A DNA stretch of 64,000 bases from Verrucomicrobiota bacterium (GTDB taxonomy: Bacteria > Verrucomicrobiota > Verrucomicrobiia > Verrucomicrobiales > DEV007): positions 62,001-126,000 of the forward strand of contig DAOUQC010000002.1 of NCBI GenBank assembly GCA_030625775.1. Direction: 5' to 3'. Position 1 is the stretch's first letter; each line of letters starts with the position of its first letter. Under the pieces are notes generated by a model. That model saw only the letters and a list, made by a program, of their open reading frames with translations. It ran no database searches and was not told the origin of the DNA. A program made the translations under genes and the position numbers. Shown here in pieces: positions 62,301 through 64,000 of this stretch.

Positions 62301-63366
62301 CTACCCATGGCTGCTGGAAAAACGCATTTACCGTTTGCTCCTGTTTCTGGTTAATACTTATAAGCTGAAGCCTTTTCACATTCGCAATGTCCTGCTGCAT
62401 GTTCATGAGAAAGAGCCGGAAGACTGGCAGCGCCGTAACGCACACGAAGCGAAGCGGGTAGCGCGAGAATTATCCGAACATTCAGAATCCATCGGAGAAA
62501 AAGTGTGGATCGAAGCACGCCCTGCCTATGGAACGGTAAGAATGCGTCGCATCGTATCGATTCGAAAAAAGGTTTGCATCATTATTCCAACCCGTGACCG
62601 TCTGGATCTGTTACAGAAATGTATAACCAGTATCGAACAGCACACATCCTACGAGAACTATGAAATCCTCATCATAGACAATGCCAGTTCCGAACCTTCC
62701 ACACTGCACTACCTGGCGCACTGCAGCCATAGAGTAAAACGCATCGAAGGCAAGTTTAACTACGCGGCCATCCACAACAATGCCGCAAAAGACGTCGATG
62801 CGGACTGGATGATTTTTCTCAACAATGACACCGAAGTGATCGATCCCGACTGGATTCAAGCCATGGCGGAATACGGACAATTACCCGAAATCGGAGCAGT
62901 GGGTATACGCCTGTTGTTTCCCGACCAGAGCATCCAGCATCAAGGAGTTGTCATGGGTATCCAGGCACGTGCTTCTCACGCTTTTGCCGGCTGCCTTCCC
63001 AATGACGCTTTTGCACGAGGCCAATTGCAAGCTGCTCGAAACTTCAGTGCTGTCACCGCTGCCTGCATGTTCACCCGGCGCAGTGTGTTTCTCGAGATGG
63101 GCGGTTATGATACTGAGAATTTTAAAATCGCCTATAACGATGTGGATTACTGTTTGCGCTTATGGACCAAGGGATACCGTGTTGTCTGCACTCCCCATTC
63201 CTCACTGATCCATTATGAAACCTCGAGTCGCCCGAACAAAGACAATCCGGAAGAAGTCGCCGAACTGCAAGCCAGATACTTAAGCGATCCCACCTGGAGG
63301 GATCCTTATTACCATCCCTACCTGAGGCAGGATTTTCCGAATTTTGTACCGGATAGAATCGGCTGA
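59305..63366 (+). CDS. Sulfatase-fold / tandem GT2 glycosyltransferase fusion, 1353 aa
   Basis: No signal peptide or membrane helix is evident. Residues 1-155: beta-rich region resembling a carbohydrate-binding or glycan-sensing module. About 170-660: alkaline phosphatase/sulfatase fold, with IFLITNDALRQDHLSCYGAE (metal-site start), SNSDSTLASHLSLFTGK at the nucleophile position, and EECVI-like later motifs; there is no CxPxR or CxAxR, so Thr or Ser would be the nucleophile. About 740-780: coiled coil. About 850-1010: a GT2-like domain with YYGDEDRLIGEDQWDDPFFK. About 1089-1330: GT2 with CIIIPTRDRLDLL, MIFLNNDTEVIDPDW (DxD-like) and YNDVDYCLRLWTKGYRVVCT. It likely both builds and decorates or trims a surface glycan. 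Confidence 0.85.
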   Translation: MSLIRLVEQFDEIQLAADGEAPEIQRVIIGRLAKNSVFQHPPSLFWWPVTRIGEATKLDFSIAINPAVRDQIQTACDFKIWLAIGEHDAATCIFHETLDPLQSKAAFEWNPQEVDLSAYAGQFIRLGFQTVAHDDNSAYAWLLWGDPLLTENSRANATPPPKVKTPASPKHPHIFLITNDALRQDHLSCYGAEQLQTPNLDSLAEQGFLFTNARSNSDSTLASHLSLFTGKSPEITGVFSEWGDFPAHLPNLATVLKGQGYQTHLISSEREFTEGEHSLAQAFDHVYHCLGNPAQPTSLTIARTLKLLEQTDWSTPQFFWLQLFDPHPPEMPDPEYARKFYPGDPTDPANRHHPERVTSIHAIESSLELDAALPMLEEGRVAYSLLQRLEDTVRYLTGKIQSGPDLAFHLPSLFPNGYENRSLEKTIVWLGEETKRLRSEQITENLIQFLKETHRRLQISEGSMLAWMKGVVDSRYPEAMYAACIEENDAQLGRLFDYLQESGLWEHSCVIQTSPHGECLVEKNLTFEHHTPTEDVLRIPFLLKPPAGNSQASGSRIDTPFQLTDSASLILDICGLQGGELLAGKVPFEKLADGKLSPSHQSSNGATISIGMQGNYYVVFRYPYKLLCVLGDGLAWVNGERLSGGTYLFDCTSKNGETSDLASTLPDAVQELLSCVEPDELRHSLPRPPLSTPPRNIQIPITTEVSPVSVNDTPGNTVVSFFEDISNDHDFGGMPVQKWIRRAEKIMLRLTKERDYALRQVEQLKDAQTYLYQSKRWRFSNSFKAFLKGNPPGYPPVDRIFGKIDNWKNNHLSEAIASLWSRDGYVNQIKALRSRESSVDRVNRFQAKSSAKFLVLISHIEAHDELKICSAYRSLTEQSYPHWHCALSTGSSANPPSAAESTTPGLLEKWQESDIWSHVIVLDSRDLLEPHALLKFAEAICDHEDAAIYYGDEDRLIGEDQWDDPFFKPDWSPDLMENMDAVGNAVAISRKILADTATTYPWLLEKRIYRLLLFLVNTYKLKPFHIRNVLLHVHEKEPEDWQRRNAHEAKRVARELSEHSESIGEKVWIEARPAYGTVRMRRIVSIRKKVCIIIPTRDRLDLLQKCITSIEQHTSYENYEILIIDNASSEPSTLHYLAHCSHRVKRIEGKFNYAAIHNNAAKDVDADWMIFLNNDTEVIDPDWIQAMAEYGQLPEIGAVGIRLLFPDQSIQHQGVVMGIQARASHAFAGCLPNDAFARGQLQAARNFSAVTAACMFTRRSVFLEMGGYDTENFKIAYNDVDYCLRLWTKGYRVVCTPHSSLIHYETSSRPNKDNPEEVAELQARYLSDPTWRDPYYHPYLRQDFPNFVPDRIG

Positions 63367-63415
63367 GTAAAGCATGTCGGACGTTGTGCGCTCCGTCCCT
63401 TCAGACAAGCGGTCA

Positions 63416-64000
63416 TTATAAATCCCATCGGATGAAGATGGTTTTCACTTCTAATTTCATTTTTTTCATGACTTTGTTCGAACTCTTGAATTCCCCATCA
63501 CCCGCAATTTTTTGTGCATCGCTCTCTGCAATTTTTTTGTCTGTCCAGAAGTCCAACTGCAAATTTTCAGAGAGCTTTCCTTTTTCCCATGAGGTGGTTC
63601 TGCCCGGGTAATCCCATTGAAATCCCGTAAGTTTAAAAACAGTCGAATTATATTTTTCAACTTTCTCCAAAGAGTCTCCTATTTTCAGACCATTGGAAAA
63701 CCACCATAACCCTTTCGACGAACTGATCGTAATTCTCTCCGGGTTTTTCAGCTTCCCCCTCCACTCAATCAACAATTCGTTTTTTGTCCCTGCAAACAGA
63801 ATCGCACCTTCGACAAACATCCCCTCTCCAGCCGGGAGTTGCTGTCTCTTCACATTCTCTTTCCCGTAAATCCTGATCAATTCTTCTTCCGAAGTGTTTT
63901 TGTTTATTTTTCCTACCTTCTCTGATGGATCTATCAGCCAGTCATCCTTGTCCTCACCTTTTGCTGAGATAAAAAACGGCAGGAAGGTGATTAGAACCAG
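63416..64000 (-). CDS. Hypothetical secreted protein (5' end outside window)
   Basis: The frame is open from the window edge (64000) to 63416, 194 residues plus stop. It begins inside a probable signal peptide (LVLITFLPFFISAKG), then DDWLIDPSEKVGKINKNTSE, ELIRIYGKENVKRQQLPAGE, LWWFSNGLKIGDSLEKVEKY and FKLTGFQWDYPGRTTSWEKG. The TTG at 63880 is a possible but unlikely start. I do not recognise the family; the 'GLKIGDSLEKVEKYNS..F.LTGFQWDYPG' pattern suggests a beta-sandwich or SmpA/Lpp-like fold of exported proteins. Confidence 0.6.
   Translation of the reverse strand: MVLITFLPFFISAKGEDKDDWLIDPSEKVGKINKNTSEEELIRIYGKENVKRQQLPAGEGMFVEGAILFAGTKNELLIEWRGKLKNPERITISSSKGLWWFSNGLKIGDSLEKVEKYNSTVFKLTGFQWDYPGRTTSWEKGKLSENLQLDFWTDKKIAESDAQKIAGDGEFKSSNKVMKKMKLEVKTIFIRWDL

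Overview
The window looks like a chromosomal segment of a member of the Verrucomicrobiota, probably marine or from another polysaccharide-rich habitat. The evidence is the gene families rather than a phylogenetic marker. There are five signal-peptide sulfatases and a GH71/99-like enzyme. There are two pairs of DUF1501 and 'planctomycete cytochrome c' (DUF1549/DUF1553) proteins, and an ECF sigma factor with a FecR-LamG partner. A class A penicillin-binding protein and DUF6600-like, LVIVD and PQQ-type propeller proteins complete the picture. No rRNA, tRNA, CRISPR array, insertion sequence or prophage was seen.

Layout. 1-9450 is a housekeeping block: a partial phospho-sugar mutase, an rRNA-type methyltransferase, hisD, PBP1A on the opposite strand, a nadC-birA-FAD oxidoreductase-methyltransferase string, and ndk. 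9624-19859 is a one-directional catabolic cluster: three sulfatases, a small PAS-like protein, a gene remnant, a GH71/99-like protein overlapping an alpha/beta-hydrolase, and a fourth sulfatase. 19898-22647 holds two secreted beta-propeller genes on the minus strand. 22788-29916 holds a divergent Nramp-like transporter, a MetE-like and a UroD-like methyltransferase, a fifth sulfatase, a MarR regulator and an NmrA-type protein; matching 16-bp operator-like sites flank the MarR gene. 29964-38740 is on the minus strand: a small secreted fragment, an SGNH-amidohydrolase fusion, and a four-gene operon PSD1-DUF1501-ECF sigma-FecR/LamG. 38837-43716 holds sppA and a DUF6600-like gene that is split by one in-frame TGA and carries ten 117-bp tandem repeats. 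43915-50242 has a leaderless CBS-domain gene, small lipoproteins, two tandem ceramidase-like genes, an EamA transporter, a frameshifted SMP-30 remnant and a DUF6172 gene. 50246-55706 is a second PSD1-DUF1501 pair, this time with a GntR regulator. 55995-64000 holds a secreted protein, a methyltransferase, a GT4 glycosyltransferase and a 1353-residue protein joining a sulfatase-fold domain to GT2 modules, then a partial hypothetical gene.

How the parts may work together. The sulfatases, GH71/99-like enzyme, esterase-like hydrolase and propellers suggest breakdown of a sulfated, possibly esterified or methylated glycan outside the cytoplasm. The MetE/UroD pair next to a sulfatase suggests that methyl groups released from such material are handled in the cytoplasm (inference). 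The two PSD1-DUF1501 pairs each come with their own regulator and carry different carbohydrate-binding-like inserts. The right end looks like surface-glycan synthesis.

The strongest unusual observations are: the TGA exactly where Trp is expected in the DUF6600-like gene; the sulfatase-fold/GT2 fusion; the MarR operator pair; the Nramp/MetE/UroD/sulfatase unit; and the tandem-winged-helix GntR gene whose frame lacks a normal start. All family names come from motif recognition by eye, with no database search.
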